A stretch of 64,000 bases of DNA, taken from NCBI GenBank assembly GCA_029379385.1, contig CM055612.1:16864001-16928000 (forward strand), written 5' to 3'. Below the pieces are notes generated by a model. The model made no database searches. It was not told the origin of the DNA and worked only from the letters and a program-made list of their open reading frames with translations. Positions 45,293 through 58,689 of the stretch are shown one piece after another. The position numbers and the translations under genes were made by a program. The DNA comes from Quillaja saponaria. Its lineage: Eukaryota; Streptophyta; Magnoliopsida; Fabales; Quillajaceae. Each line of letters opens with the position of its first letter. The stretch's first letter is position 1.

Positions 45293-46060
45293 TACCAAGT
45301 GTAATAGTACCTTTAAGATACTGAAGAACCCTTTTAAGTGCAACCATATGAATTTCAGATAGAGCATGTAAATCAAGAAAGTTTATTGACAGCAAAGACA
45401 ATATTAGGCCTGGTTAATAAAAGGTACTATAAACCACCAATAATCTGATGATTTCTATAGCATCAACCGATGGAGAACCGTAGTAAAGAGATAAAGAGCA
45501 TGTGGATAAGAGAGGTGTCGTAACTTCTTTGGCCCCAGACATATTCGTTCAGTCAAGAATTTCACGAATATAATTTTGTAAAGAGAGAAAAATCCTAGTT
45601 GGTGTAGGAACCACTTCAATACTAAGAAAATAATTCAAATCACCAAGATCTTTAAGAGAAAACTTTTAAGATAAAGCATGAACAAACTTAGTAAGAAAAG
45701 CAGTATCACTTCCTGTGAAAATGAGATCGTTAACATACACAAAAAAGTATGCAGTAACACCATTATGAGAGTAATCAAATAGAGAATTATCTGCAAGTGA
45801 TTGTTGAAACTCGTATTGAGTGACAAAAGTGTTATGAGCCTGATACCATGCTCGTGGGGCTTTTTTAAGCCCATAGATTGCTCTTTTCAACTGACAGACA
45901 TGAGAAGGAAATTAGAATCTTTAAATGACATATAAACTTCTTCTTGTAGTTCTCCATGTAAAAATGCATTATTAACATCTAGTTGCTTAAGAGGCCATTG
46001 ACGAGATATTGCAAGAGATAGTACTACACGTACATTGGTAGGTGAGTTGATCATAAGGAA
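45293..46060 (-). pseudogene. Ty1/copia reverse transcriptase remnant
   Basis: Minus-strand pieces in order: [20 protein letters not shown] (45961-46020), GELQEEVYM, then after a frameshift AIYGLKKAPRAWYQ (about 45835-45890), then FVYVNDLIFTGSD at about 45720-45745, where the catalytic Y-V-D-D motif reads YVND. Sequence to 45293 continues toward the connector that precedes RNase H and then meets the L insertion. It copies RNA to DNA in the active element; here one catalytic aspartate is replaced and frames are broken, so it is inactive. Confidence 0.85.
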
Positions 46061-46315
46061 TTTACATTAGTATGCTCTGATCAGTGAGTTAAGGAATTTC
46101 TTGTCATAAGAAATTTTTGCACTACATGGTATTTCACATTTACAAACCCCTCCCCTCACCCCACAACATAATAGCACTGCTGAGCATCGCCACTGTCATC
46201 TTGTTGAAATAGGACTTACTTTACTACATCAAGCTTCGTTCCCCATGTCCTTTTGGTCCTATGCTTTCCTTACTACACTTACACACTCAATATATTGTTA
46301 TTCTATATTTATCTC

Positions 46316-46467
46316 TTATAATTCAGAATAATTGTTTGTATTCGTGAGCTTCAAAGGCAATTGAGCTACTGCATTACTAGAGAAAAGATTATTAGAGTTT
46401 GGAAGTTGAGAGGAGGAAGAAACAATGGTAGGGGTAGTGGTTAAAGTTTCAGTTTGATCACTAGACA
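46316..46467 (-). pseudogene. Ty1/copia gag N-terminal remnant
   Basis: The minus strand gives MSSDQTETLTTTPT followed by a serine-rich stretch and VAQLPLKLTNTNNY, which resembles the N-terminus of plant copia gag, where the P-L-K-L-x-x-x-N-Y motif starts the conserved domain. After this the sequence jumps to the reverse-transcriptase region (46060), so most of gag, protease and integrase has been deleted. Confidence 0.65.
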
Positions 46468-46516
46468 TGATGAAAGTAGGATAAGTAGGATCTGAAACTC
46501 GAGGGAGCAAAAAAAA

Positions 46517-46527
46517 CTCTAATACCA
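46517..46527 (-). promoter_or_regulatory. Copia primer binding site
   Basis: The minus strand reads TGGTATTAGAG, differing at one base from TGGTATCAGAG, the complement of the plant initiator Met-tRNA 3' end. It lies about 50 bp upstream of the gag start, as expected, which implies the copia 5' LTR lies just right of 46530; its outer end was not determined. Confidence 0.6.
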
Positions 46528-46824
46528 TAAAACAATTTGATGAAGAGATGATTTGTATATTGATTGATCAATTGCAGAAGTTGTACATGTATATATAGGT
46601 GCATAGAGATAAGTTTGGTAGCCTAAAACTAATTGATATACACGATTTAAAATACAAACAATTGTCCTTAATTATAAGAGATAAATATAGAATAATAATC
46701 TAAATAATTATCTTAACAATTATAAGAGATAAATATAGAATAATCTAAAGAAAACTAATCAATAGGCTTCCCTCTAATACCAGGTACATTGTATGACTCT
46801 CGCCTATAGTTTTCTTAATTAAAT

Positions 46825-49800
46825 TGTTATAACCCGATATGTTAATATTTCATTTTAGCAACTTTGTGTGTAAATTTGGTATATTGGTGAATCAATAGTA
46901 AGTAAAAATAAAGCTAAAGTAAATAAATATATATGTATATATAAAGATATATATATATAAAGCAATAATAATTATTCACCATGTATTTGGTTTGACTTTG
47001 ACTTTAATTGTTTTAGACTTTTGTTTTATGTGAAAAAAAATTTAAGGTGTAAAATATGATGTAAATAAAGAGGATTAAGTGGATTGAGTGTATAATAATA
47101 TGAATATAAAAATAGGAATTTGGTTTAAATTTGAACCACAAATTTAAAAAGGAACTTTGACTAAGTTTATATAATTGTCTTTTTCCTCCTTTCACCACAC
47201 TTCTACACCGACCTTGCCTCCACCTTCTCCCTATCCTTTTGTCGTTAACTCCTCTATTTCTAGCCCCTTGAGAAACTCTTGAAGCATGGAAAATTTGTGG
47301 CTAAATCTTGGAAATCTTTCAGGCTTGGCATGACACCCTTCTTCCCTGTTTTTTCATGAAGCTTTTTTGCAGCCGAGTATGGTATTCCTCCAAGAAGCCA
47401 AGACCTTTTGCCTTTTATATGTAGATTTCTTAGGGAGCTGGACCTGTAAGAAAAAAAAAATTAAGAATCATAGAGTCTAGTGGATTAGCTACTTTCCTGA
47501 GAGCTGCACATCACTTAAGTCTTAATTTTGCACGTTTTGAAAGAGATATTAACTTGGGAGCTCTTAAGAGACTTATGGTTAGATCTCTAAATCTTAGAAG
47601 TTTAAGGTTAAACAATCCAGTGCCCTTAATGTACTTCATAAGATATTGATGCGAGCACCGAGCTAGTGGACTTAGGTACAAGATCTTATGTCCATGATTC
47701 AGATTCTAAGAGTTATACAAAGCTGAAGCATACCACTCTAAAGTGTAAATCAATAACTAGTTTATTAGGGTTCTTGAGGTTGCTTCTCGCTACCTACCAG
47801 CAATTTATCCTATGGACATGAACCTCACATCCTTGAACTTGAGCTATATAGAAAGACTTTGTGCTACTGATCCTATAAAGCTAAATCGTCATCAAAAGCA
47901 ACCACTAAGTAGGCCAGTGTGTAAGCCTTTTTAGCTGCTATTTGTTATTAATTTACTTTCTTGGATTCACCTTAATGGTTTTTATGCAATTTCGGTGAAA
48001 TGGGTTTCAATTGGATTTGGGTTTATGTTCAAGAGTTGTATTTTTATTCCAATAGTTAGAGTTTAGTTACTTAGTTAACAATGGTTAACTTAATTTTGGC
48101 ATTTTCCTAGTTGATCTACTACTGCTGGAGGAAGCTTAATATATTATCTTTTACTTGGATTAAGGGAGATGTAGAATAAAGTGGGTGGAATTTGGAAGTA
48201 GTAAGGAAAAATATGGGTGCAAAAAGATATAGAGTAAAAGCCATGAAAAAAAAAAAAAAAAAGGGAACAACTTAAGAAGAAAGATCTAAGTTGACATTCT
48301 TATCATTTATCTATTCTAAAAATAAATTTATTAAGATATAAGGAAAGTGCAGAGAAGGAGAACAAGGAGTCCTCCTAAAGAATAAGAACAAAACTAAAAG
48401 AGGCAAACTAAAACAAAACTTTAAAAGGACCCATAAGAACTTTCAGAAGGCATTTACTAACAATATAATTGTCTTACAGGGTTTTGAACATAAAAGAATA
48501 AAATGGGGATGAATTTTCATGACAGACTTTGCATATTAGGGATAGACTTTATTAAAGATGTGTTGAAGTAATTTAGGATGGAAATAGTTTCTTGCTTTTG
48601 GGAAAGGAATGAGAAAATCATTAATTGTTGCCATTGGTAATGCTACATGCATATGATTCAAAATGACTTTGAAGGTTGATTCAATCTGGATGTTTAGTAG
48701 TAATTAGGGGAATGGAATGATGGAGATTGAAGAAATTATTATTCTAATGTTAATTGAATACTTTAATTTAATGCTACAATATTTAACATTAAAGTTAGGT
48801 TTAGTCATTAGGGAATTAGAATTTTATTATTACTTTGTGCCAATTATGAATTATTATAGTATGATTTAATTACTTTGGCATTAAGCTGTCCTTCATTAAG
48901 GAGCCTTTGGAGTTATGCTATGTTTGTGGTTGTTTGGTGTCTCAAGCTATGTATTGCTAGAAGCCTAAAATTTGGAGACATCACATGGGATGAGTATTGT
49001 TGTCAATTTAAGTAAGAAAATGTCCTTATGATCAGAGAAAGCAATAATAAAACCTCTATAAGCTTTCTAAATTGTAACTATACCACCAATACTGTATAAA
49101 CCTTAGATTTTTAGAGCTTCAAGATTCTCAAGTGACTACTTCCCTAACTTCTATGGAATTCGATATAAAAAAAAATAATAATAATAAATAACTTCTTAAA
49201 GATAATATTTGAACTTACTTTTGTTGAAATTGATTAAATATGTAAGTAAAAATAAAAATATATCTAAGGAGATTGTGAAATGCCTAAAAGGAGTAAACTT
49301 TAACTAATTAACTATACTAAGATACACATCCAAATAATACATATGATACATATCTAGAAAGATATACTTGTCTATTAATAAATCCAACAAACGGAATTTG
49401 ATTTTCTCTTTCCCAGAGAAAGTTATGCTCAAATAACTAAGGTAAGGTCAGAGTTGTCAAAATCTTGTATTTTGTATAATTTGATGCAATTTCAAAGAAT
49501 AAACTGTATTGAAAATTTAAAAATTACAAATAATATACCATTATAAAGCTACAGGTGTCTAGTATTTAATAAATTTTATAAATTTGGATTTAGAATTTCC
49601 TAGAGGAATATATGACTATTAAAGTGAACACTGGTCCAAACTCCAAGTTTGGACAGTTTTGACATTTTTAACTTACTAGTGCTTTCTATCTTTTCTAATA
49701 GTTTCTTTCTATCTTATGCATCGTCACGACATCTAAAATGTCTCTTCATTATCAACCTTAACACATAAAGTACAATTCATACTACTTGACATGTAATGGC

Positions 49801-52800
49801 TTAATAGAAAATTTTCATAAAAAAACCTATGTAAGTTGATATATAAGCTTAGTAATTAAAAGATTATAATAAAAAATTTTATGAACTAAGTATTATTTAG
49901 AAATATGAATTTCAGTTCCGAATCCTAATGTGGACTTGATAAGACGCCTGAATAGAAGCGTAAGTGACGAATGAGATCAGTTAAAGATGAGTGGTTAATT
50001 GTTGCATTTGGGAGTTAGATTATTATATGTATTTAAATAAATTTGCAAGTGTAATGTTTTAGTGAGTTATTTGAATCATGCTTATTTAAAATTGTTTGTA
50101 GTTGATAAGGGCCAAAAAATTGAAATTTTTTTGAGAAATGATTTTTATTTCGGGAATTGAGATCTGGGTGCACCTAGGATATTATGATTTGAAATCTTGA
50201 GATATTATGATTCTGATAAATGTTTTTAAAAAAGTTTGAGTGCTCAGCCCCAGTGTGATAGATTATGTATGGAGATTAATCTGTTATGATAGTGCGTAAA
50301 TGCTCGGTGGAGGGTGATACTATTGTGCGGGACTGGGTTATTCGTTGGCCCTTTGTTTGTTTTGTATGCTATGATTGTGTTAATTAATTTGTGATCCTAT
50401 GAATTATGTAAGTTGTGAATTTATGATAATTACAAATGTGTGTGTGCATTTTGAATTAAGACATGAACATTGTCAAATGATGTTAATTGACTATATATGT
50501 TATATATTTGTATTGAATGATCCTAGTACTTTTTGGATACAATTTTTCACTCACGAAGTCCGTAGGACTCACCCTGTCACACCCTCAAATAGAAGTATGA
50601 CTAGCCGAAGGAATAAGTAATCATATCTCCGTAACCCTGGAGACTCAAATACTATACCTCCATGACTCTTTAACACATTACAAGTAGGATGATTATAATA
50701 TTAATGATTCAAAAATGAAATCCAGACTAGATTATTAAACATCAAACAATCACTGAAAATATCGGCAATGGTTCCCTGTACGATGGAACATGCCGAAATG
50801 CATATAACATCCTATTTATAAAATTGACAATAACTCATAGTATCTCAATATACACAGAGAAGCTCTGCTCCTAACAAAATATGAAAAACACCATGGTAAA
50901 TTCAATATATCTGACAACAATACATGACACCCTAAGAGACTACATGTATCGTCCCTTACACTTCAAGTCTGCAATTTTTGAGATATACCTTGCTGCAGCA
51001 GAATCGGCAGGTAGCAATTTAGTTCACGATCAACAATGATTTCCTAGAAACTAAAAAAACAACCACAGAGGAAAGAATAAGTCACAAGGACTCTGTGAGC
51101 AAATCATGTACCCTAAGGGTACTAACATCACACAACAAATATATTATAGCTTAAATTCATATTTAAACCACTTACACACGTATGTAATTACAATTCTCAT
51201 ATGATCACAATTCACTTAGTTCACGAATATTTGCATATCACTCAAATCATTCAAACAACCAAACAAATACCAAACAATTTAGCAAACAAAGGGCTGACGA
51301 GTAACTCAGCCCCGCACAACAATATCTCCCCCACCAGGCATTTACGCGCCCACACAACAAAATAATTCTCCGTGCACAAATCCATCCTACTGGAGCTGAG
51401 TACTCCATTTGCTTTTAAAATAATTGTCAGAATTAGAATAACTCATATCAAATTCAAATATCCTAAGTGCAACTGGATTTTTAATTTTGAAAATAGAAAC
51501 CATTTTCTCAGAAAATGTCACTTTGTTGGCTCTTATCAACCATATGTAATTCAATTATATTACTGAGTAACTTATTTGCTTATTTCTCATTTTAACGCAT
51601 CAATTCAAATATACACATAATTGCACACAATAATCTAGTAACCATAAAGCACATAATTCACTCACAAAGTTTAAGGATGTAGTTCGTCAGTCTGTCTCGT
51701 CTGTGAGGGTGTTGGAGCATCCTCAATACTATCCGGAGCTGAAATCATCAAATCATATATATTATTTATAATAATTATTTTCTAATTAACTCTGTAATTT
51801 TTACTATTAAATTTTTTTTTATGTAAATCTACTTCTATATTTTATTATCCTTTTTTTTTTCCTAGTTTTTATTTATATCTTTAATTTAACTTCCTGTCAT
51901 CCTTTTCTTAACTTAATAATTATTCATAATTTGATTTTTTATAACACTAAACTAATAAAACACTCCTAAGCAAAATTTAACTATCTTAATTCATTATTAT
52001 GTATCATGAAAAATCCTTATTTTAATATCCCACAATTAAAATTTTAACTACCACATATAAATATATCCCTTAACATAATTAAAGTTTAGCTCATTAATCT
52101 TGTTTTAATTTTTCAATTTACCTATGTGATGTTCACGGCACAAGGGAATTCTCTGCACCTTCCTTTCCCTTGCTGCCGTGACACTAAATAAGTATAACCA
52201 CTAACCCATAATAGGTCATAAGAAAGGATAAATACTTGTTGTCAATATATTTCCTCTTGGCTGAAACAGGACACAATTACACTGTCCCCTACTACCACTA
52301 ACCCAGGCCACAATCTTTGCTTCAATAATCAACGTTTTCTCAAAATAAATTAAGCTTTAAACAAGAAGATGGAATCAGCCTTCTTTAATTGATGAACATC
52401 CTAATTAAAGCTAAAACTTCACACTTATTAATACTGCCAACCCTTTATGAATAGCTAAAAATACTGCTTTATCAAACAGGATGAAAACAAGGAAAGGAAG
52501 AAGGCAAAACCCAAAATAGGGCTGCTGGTTTCTCTACCTTGCTACCGTCACCTTCCAAGATAAATTCTTGGTTCACCCACACCCTAAAGGAACTACAATC
52601 ATGAAAGCCCAAGCTACTTGAACAAGGAAAAAAAACTTACCACACTCCTAGCCACAAGGGACAGCCACACAGTAAACTAAGAAAACAAAGCTCAAAGGAA
52701 GAGAGTATGAAGGAAGTGAGGCGGTGAAGCAATTTGAAAAAAGAGTTGACGGCCACATGAAGAAAAGTGAGGAAACAAAAAAAAAATTGAGGGAAAAAAA

Positions 52801-53609
52801 AAGACTAAATAAAATAACGAAAAGCAAAATCTATTTATATTTATAAATATATTTATCTATACTTATATCTTAAAATCTTCTAATTTATACATATATATAC
52901 ATATATTACTTTTTATTTACTTGCTCACTAAATGTATATATATATATATACACAACAATAACAAAATCATACAATTTAATTGTATACTTAAAAACAACTC
53001 TTATCATAATAAAATTTCAATTTATACGCATATATATATATATATATATATCTAAATATATACAACTTATTACTTAAATCATCACGATAATTTACGTATC
53101 CCATTTTAATATACCCATTAAAATATCGATTTATAACACACCCTTCTCTTGTGGATTTTTATTTTTATTTTAGTAATAGGACTTCACTATATGGTGTCAC
53201 CAAGCACATGACCTGCCAATAGAGTACGGCAAGGTATTTTCCAGGATTTCAGACTTGAAGTCAAGGATGAAAGTTTGTAGTCACACTATAATTATGAGGT
53301 GTCTAATTCTAGTATAATAATCTAGTTATTTGTCTTTGTGTTGTTGTTATGTGAAATCAGAAACATATGTGTTTACATTTTGAGACATATTCCATATTAT
53401 AGGGAACCTCTATCGAAATTTTCTGTAAATTGTTATTTGTTTAAGAAAGCAAACTTTTACAGTGGACTTCTGGAGGGTATATCTACTAAGTTATTTTTAT
53501 TCCTTAGTAAGGTCAAGAGTCGTGTTTATTACTTTGTTTTGAAGTCAAGGTTACAGAGATTTGGTTATCCAAACCTCTGGCTAGTCATGTCTCTGTGAGG
53601 GGTGTGACA
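46825..53609 (+). mobile_element. Family L LTR (about 4.2 kb net), TSD TAAAT, host of a nested copy
   Basis: It starts TGTTATAACCCGATATG at 46825 and ends GGGTGTGACA at 53609, with TAAAT at 46820-46824 and 53610-53614. It split module M copy C: the left flank (46788-46824, AGGTACATTGTATGACTCTCGCC) and the right flank (53615 on) join as in copy D. From 50575 to 53138 a second L LTR sits in opposite orientation; removing it with one CACCC restores GGACTCACCCTTCTCTTG. It has the long-variant block at 49260-49920. A degenerate hairpin lies just left of the nested insertion. Confidence 0.9.
50575..53138 (-). mobile_element. Nested family L solo LTR, 2564 bp, TSD CACCC
   Basis: The left end TGTCACACCCTCAAATAG and right end ATCGATTTATAACA have perfect CACCC repeats on both sides (50570-50574 and 53139-53143). 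This is the shortest fully bounded copy and the best reference for the family: TG...CA ends and a 5-bp target duplication. It contains a perfect GTACCCTAAGGGTAC palindrome at 51108-51122 and the 66-bp block at about 51674-51742. No conserved protein domain is present. Confidence 0.92.
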
Positions 53610-53614
53610 TAAAT

Positions 53615-54492
53615 ATAAAATCATACACTCATCACCCTACAAAAGCAATGGAGATACGTAGTAGGTAGAACATATATCATCTATATAAAGTGACAAGTCT
53701 GAGGTTGCTAAGCCACAACATATCTCTATCTTCTTGTGTGTGATCCATGGCCATCGAAGTAGTTGAAGAAGATGAATGCGATTAAAATGATGATAGTAAT
53801 TGGAGAAGAAATTGTTCTTCATCAACCAATCAAAGGTATTATTCATTGCAATTTCTTTTCATAAAAGGTATTATTCAATGATACATTAGAAGATTTCATT
53901 TCTTTTCATAAAAAATTCCCTGTAATGATTTTTTTTCCCTGGTTTTGTGTGCTAAAAACAAAGGAGGAGGAGACTAATAGTGGTTCTCCATTAGAGCAAC
54001 CTTTGAATTGTACTACAAGCCTTTCTCCCAAGTTTCACAATTTTAGATAAAGGCTTTGGCACCATACCTAGAGATTGTATATGTGGATGTACTGTCTAAG
54101 AATATTGGTGAGATGGCTTTACAATTGTGAGCATGCTAACATGTTCTTTTAATTACGATGTGTACATTTTTTGTTTTGCTTCTTCGCATCTAATAATTAT
54201 TTCTTCTTCTTATTATTTTTAAAAAAATATATATTTTATTATTGACAATGTTTGTCTATTTGATCATATTCAGTTTGTTATTGGCTTAGCCACATATTGA
54301 ACTCATGCCCAAATGAATCCACCAAGAGGAGGGAGCAAATTGAGATATAAAAAAGTGTAATAGGTTGTTAAAAGCTGAGTCATTGAAGACAATAGAGGTG
54401 GGTGAGATGTTGGGCATAATTTTCACATGGAACAAGGATGATCTGATTAATATATTTCCTGCTGTTTATGAAAAAAGTATAATGAGATGTTA
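53615..54492 (+). repeat. Module M, copy C (left part)
   Basis: This resumes the module after the L insertion: ATAAAATCATACACTCATCACC, the TATAAAGTGAC promoter-like block near 53684, the start-codon block at 53747, the second exon block at about 53955-54046 and the block shared with 25310-25640. It contains the FVIGLATY-type stretch at about 54273 with a stop. Confidence 0.7.
53747..54046 (+). pseudogene. Gene-like exon pair of module M (copy C), inactivated
   Basis: ATG at 53747 gives MAIEVVEEDECD, then TAA, then NDDSNWRRNCSSSTNQ up to a CAAAG|GTATTATT donor-like site near 53835. The second exon block follows a degenerate GTGCTAA acceptor region (53955) and ends TTCACAATTTTAG followed by ATAA instead of GTAA. 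With copies A and D this makes several independent breaks of one arrangement. Confidence 0.4.
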
Positions 54493-56451
54493 GAAAAACA
54501 ATGGATAAGAAGATGATGAAAATATTTGAATTTATGGTATATTAAGAATTCATTGTTGTAATTTAATTTTGTTTTATTTTTAACTTTTTAAATATATTTT
54601 GTAGTATTAGCAGAATTTATATTAAATTTATTTTTAGTATAAATATTTTATAATCTTAGATTTTATTGATATTAGTTCATAGTTTTTGTTTTAAATAATT
54701 ATTGGCCAATTGTGGGAAAAGGCCAATTAATGAAATAAGTCATGACTAATCCCAACAACTAACTGGGCTTTTAATCAGGTACAATTTTATATCATCACAG
54801 ATTATCTAACTTCAAAAGTCAAGTAAAATTTTATTTAAATCGATTTGGTCAGCTTAAGTGAAATTTATTGAAAACTTGATCCACTTGTTTGGTTGAACAA
54901 TAATATTTGTTAAAGTGCATATAAGTTTTTTTAATTATTTATTATCTTGATAATGATTTAAGTGCTAATTAGACCTCTATGAGATAAATATTCTTTTCTA
55001 TCAAACAATCCTATAGAAAAGAGCAATCTTAGTTGTAGTTTAAGAAAAATGTATTGATTTTAATAAGTTAAAAAATTTTAAATTTTATTTAGCAATATAA
55101 AATTAGAAACAATATGGTTGAAGAAACTAGAGATTTATTTATTTGATTGAGTTTATATATAAAAGTGTTTTCAAGAGAAAATCTAATTGTGATTGTACAT
55201 GTTGACCAAAATTTTAATGGTATTGAAAAAATCATCACTAATATTTTAAAAAGATCGTAACACTCAATTACACATAGAAATTCTTGCAGAGATATATATG
55301 AAGCAAGTGCTAGAGGCATACCATGTAATTTTATTTTATTTTTTTGGTAAGAGGTATACCATGTAACTTACTACAATGTTTTTCTTTTTGTTATTTTCAT
55401 TGTCCATTTTTAGTCATGTAATATAGTTATGTTCACAATATAAAATATTAGAAATAATGGAGATTAGTTATAGGCATGCCAAATTTTTCCTTCACAAAAA
55501 TAAATTGGTGTTTTAAAAATTCGATCAACGCGAATGGTCAGACCATTATTTAGATGGTAGATAGAGATTAATTTGAACCATAAAACTATATTGTTGATTG
55601 GACTATGTAAAAATGGATGATCTAGAGACAATTTGGTTAGTTTAGATATTTTATTTTTCTAAAATCTGAAAAAAATAAAATTGAATTGAGTTTTCAATAT
55701 TTTAATAGGTCATACTAATATGCATTTAAATCTAGTTAAAAAATTAATAAAAAACCCCAAAACGTATTATGCATCACTAAAACACACTAATTAATATATA
55801 ATATTTTTCGGTGTGACAATATTAAATAAATTTCAAATTTTTATTTTTATTTTTCTAAGTTGTTAATATATAATATCAATATTTTAGTAATATAATTATT
55901 GTAGGTATAATTATATTACATTTAATACTATAAAGTTTAAATTGAATATTATGTAGGCGTGACTATATTAAATAAACTTTAAATTATTATTTTATTTTCC
56001 CAAGTTGCTTTATATTAGTAATCTAATTACTATGGGAAAAATTATATTCATATTATAAATTTAAATTAAATATTTATATGAAATCATTGGTTCGACCATG
56101 ATTAAAACTTAACTTAAAAATAGATATTTTTTGTTTGTTTAATTTTTAAAACATTGATATAAATTGTATTTTGATGATTTGCATATAAAAGTTTACTATA
56201 GTTTTATACAAGAGAATATAAAAGAAAGTAGGTGGATTATTACTAAGGCTTAATACTATTATGTTTCAATGATTTGCATATAAAAATTTACTACATATAA
56301 GAGAATATAAAAGACATATACTAATACTAGTAAGAACTTATTTAAACCCTATGAGCAAGATAAATTAAACTTTTTTTTTTTTTTTCTGCACTTGAAAGAA
56401 ATCAATTTTCCCTCATCTCCAAGTTATGGGTTTGATCTATGTTTTTTCTCA

Positions 56452-56485
<34 letters not shown>

Positions 56486-56906
56486 TTGATCTTCAATACA
56501 AAGGAGTGTATGTGTGTTAATATTAACACAAGAAATTAATATTTTTCTTGCCTGCTAATGCACGAAATTAATTAATAGAGTGTTAAAACACAATTTGTAC
56601 ATAGCAAAGTATTCAGTCGAAATAGAAACTAAAGAGAAAGTGCGAGAGTTACATATACCTTAGGAGTTCTAATCCAAAAAAAAAAAGTCAGAGATATTCA
56701 TGGTCTCAAAGCCACAATCAGAGCTCCCTTCATTCCAATATCAAAGAGATAAAGATAACTCATCAGAGTTTTTTATGAACTAGCAGTTGAGTCTACCATC
56801 ACCTCCTTTCAGAGTTGGAGAGGAGAGAGCCCTGACTTTGGCTTGAAAACAAATCAAAAACTCTAATAAGAGTTAACCTAAATATGCATATCTATATTAT
56901 GTGTGT
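54493..56906. other. 2.4-kb segment present in copy C but absent from copy B
   Basis: Copy B joins AAATAGTGTAATGAG directly to TTGTGAATTATATATAGG; in copy C these are 2.4 kb apart. The segment is very AT-rich, with poly(T) near 56371, poly(A)/(TA)n at 56450-56487 and no long frame. A short minus-strand stretch at about 56700-56830 (YLYLFDIGMKGALIVALRP) looks weakly coding. I found no clear terminal repeats or target duplication, so deletion from B is as likely as insertion into C. Confidence 0.45.
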
Positions 56907-58689
56907 TTGTGAATTATATATAGGCTAAGGCATGTGGTCTAGATGTAATATGAACCGTTGAACTTGAATGATGAAATACATTTGCTACTTTCCTTTTAGC
57001 ATCCAATTTGTGTAATTAATATTTAGTTAATTTCCTAATTTCTGTAATAGGCATATGACTTTCCTTTTCTTTTATGCATTATAAGTTTTCTTTTATTTTG
57101 AGAAATACTATATTTCTATTTTCCTTAATTTAGTAGGGAAACTTTCCTTTTATTATGCTTTTGCTTCCTTCTCTTTTGAGAAATAATTGTCTTTCTATTT
57201 TATTATTTTTTTTTATTTTATTATTTTTTTACTTAGGAGGGAAACTTTCCATTTTTCTATGATTATTTATTTTAATTTTTTTACCCATTGTTTAACGCTT
57301 GAATTAACTCAATGGAGTATTCTTTTTAATATTCAATTAGGTTAGAAGCATAGCAACTGTGGACCTATGGGCTATGGCTATATGAACCATTGACCAAAAA
57401 AAAATTTAAGTTTCCTTCTCCAATTTGGAGTTGTTCTCTGGTTTAATGGTTTGTTAAATCTTTGTTGCTATATATATTACATTGTATCATACGGTTGAGA
57501 AGGAAGGAGACAAGCAAATATATGAGCTAAGCTAAAAGTAACATAACTTCAAGGTTTTAATTCATATTTGCTAGCCAACCCAAAAAATAGGCTCTTTTTG
57601 TTTTTAAATTGAAGTTTCTAATCTGACGTACTATTTCATCCATGTAGTTCAAAATCTTACATAAATCCTATATAACCCAGTGAAAATCAAAAAGTTAATT
57701 TTGGTAATTTAAGTTAATAAAATAATGTCTGTTAATGTTATGTTTATGTAGTGCTTTATATTTTATCTCTTGTAGTTTGTATTCTCTCTATATATATATA
57801 TATAAATCATCCTAAGTATTATCTATCTCATGTGGTTTGGACTTATCAAGAGCATTAACAATTTAATTGCGATCATCCTATAAATTTATTTAGAAGCCTT
57901 TATAAATTGTACAAAAAGGAAACAAAGAAAAGTAATTATATTTCATGTTAATGTAACCGATCCAATAAGATTTATTAGTTTAATTTGATAATCTTATGTT
58001 TTAATTTAACCATATGGAAAAATCTTTATAATTATATTAATTTTTTCATTTAATTAATAAATGAGAGATGGAGAATAGGTGAGCACATCGGCTGGATACA
58101 TGAATAAGGTCATATTTAAGTAAGTTTTATGAAGCCGATGAGCTCGTAGTTAAAAAACTATAATGAGATTTGAATCACACCATTGACATATGTTGGTTAT
58201 TTTCTTCTAACTTGAGAGTTATTTCTCTTACTTTATGAATCGATATATTAAGTTGTAAGATTTGGATTGGGTTTACCTATTGTAATTTGATATATGATTG
58301 ATGAAAATAATATATAGATAGAAAAAACAAAGAACTTGTTTAAACATCTCTAAAATTCATTTTATTGCTTTGTTAGTTAGTATTATGTTTACTAGGATTA
58401 CTTCTTGTATTTTGATATATGATTAATGTAAATGCATATCTATACTATACTAAAAGGAAGACCCTTTTATTACCCCCTCCTATTTTTTTTGGCAATTTTT
58501 TTAAAACTAAAATTCTATCAACTTTTATTCTTTAATTCAACTAAAGGGGTAACGTGGTCATTGTAATTTTTTTTTTTTAAATAAAAGAAAATCTGACATA
58601 TTGTGAGAAGGAAAAAAAAATCTCACGTACCTCCCTAATTTTTCTTTACCAAAAAAAAAATCACGTAATTTAGTGAATACTACCTACTT
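56907..58689 (+). repeat. Module M, copy C (middle part)
   Basis: 56907-57655 matches 25660-26207 and 57655-58689 matches 29250-30300 of copy B without the L insertion. At about 58437 the sequence TCTATACTATACTAAAAGGAAG resembles a plant Helitron 5' end, as does 30040 in copy B; no Helitron 3' hairpin was identified. Confidence 0.7.
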
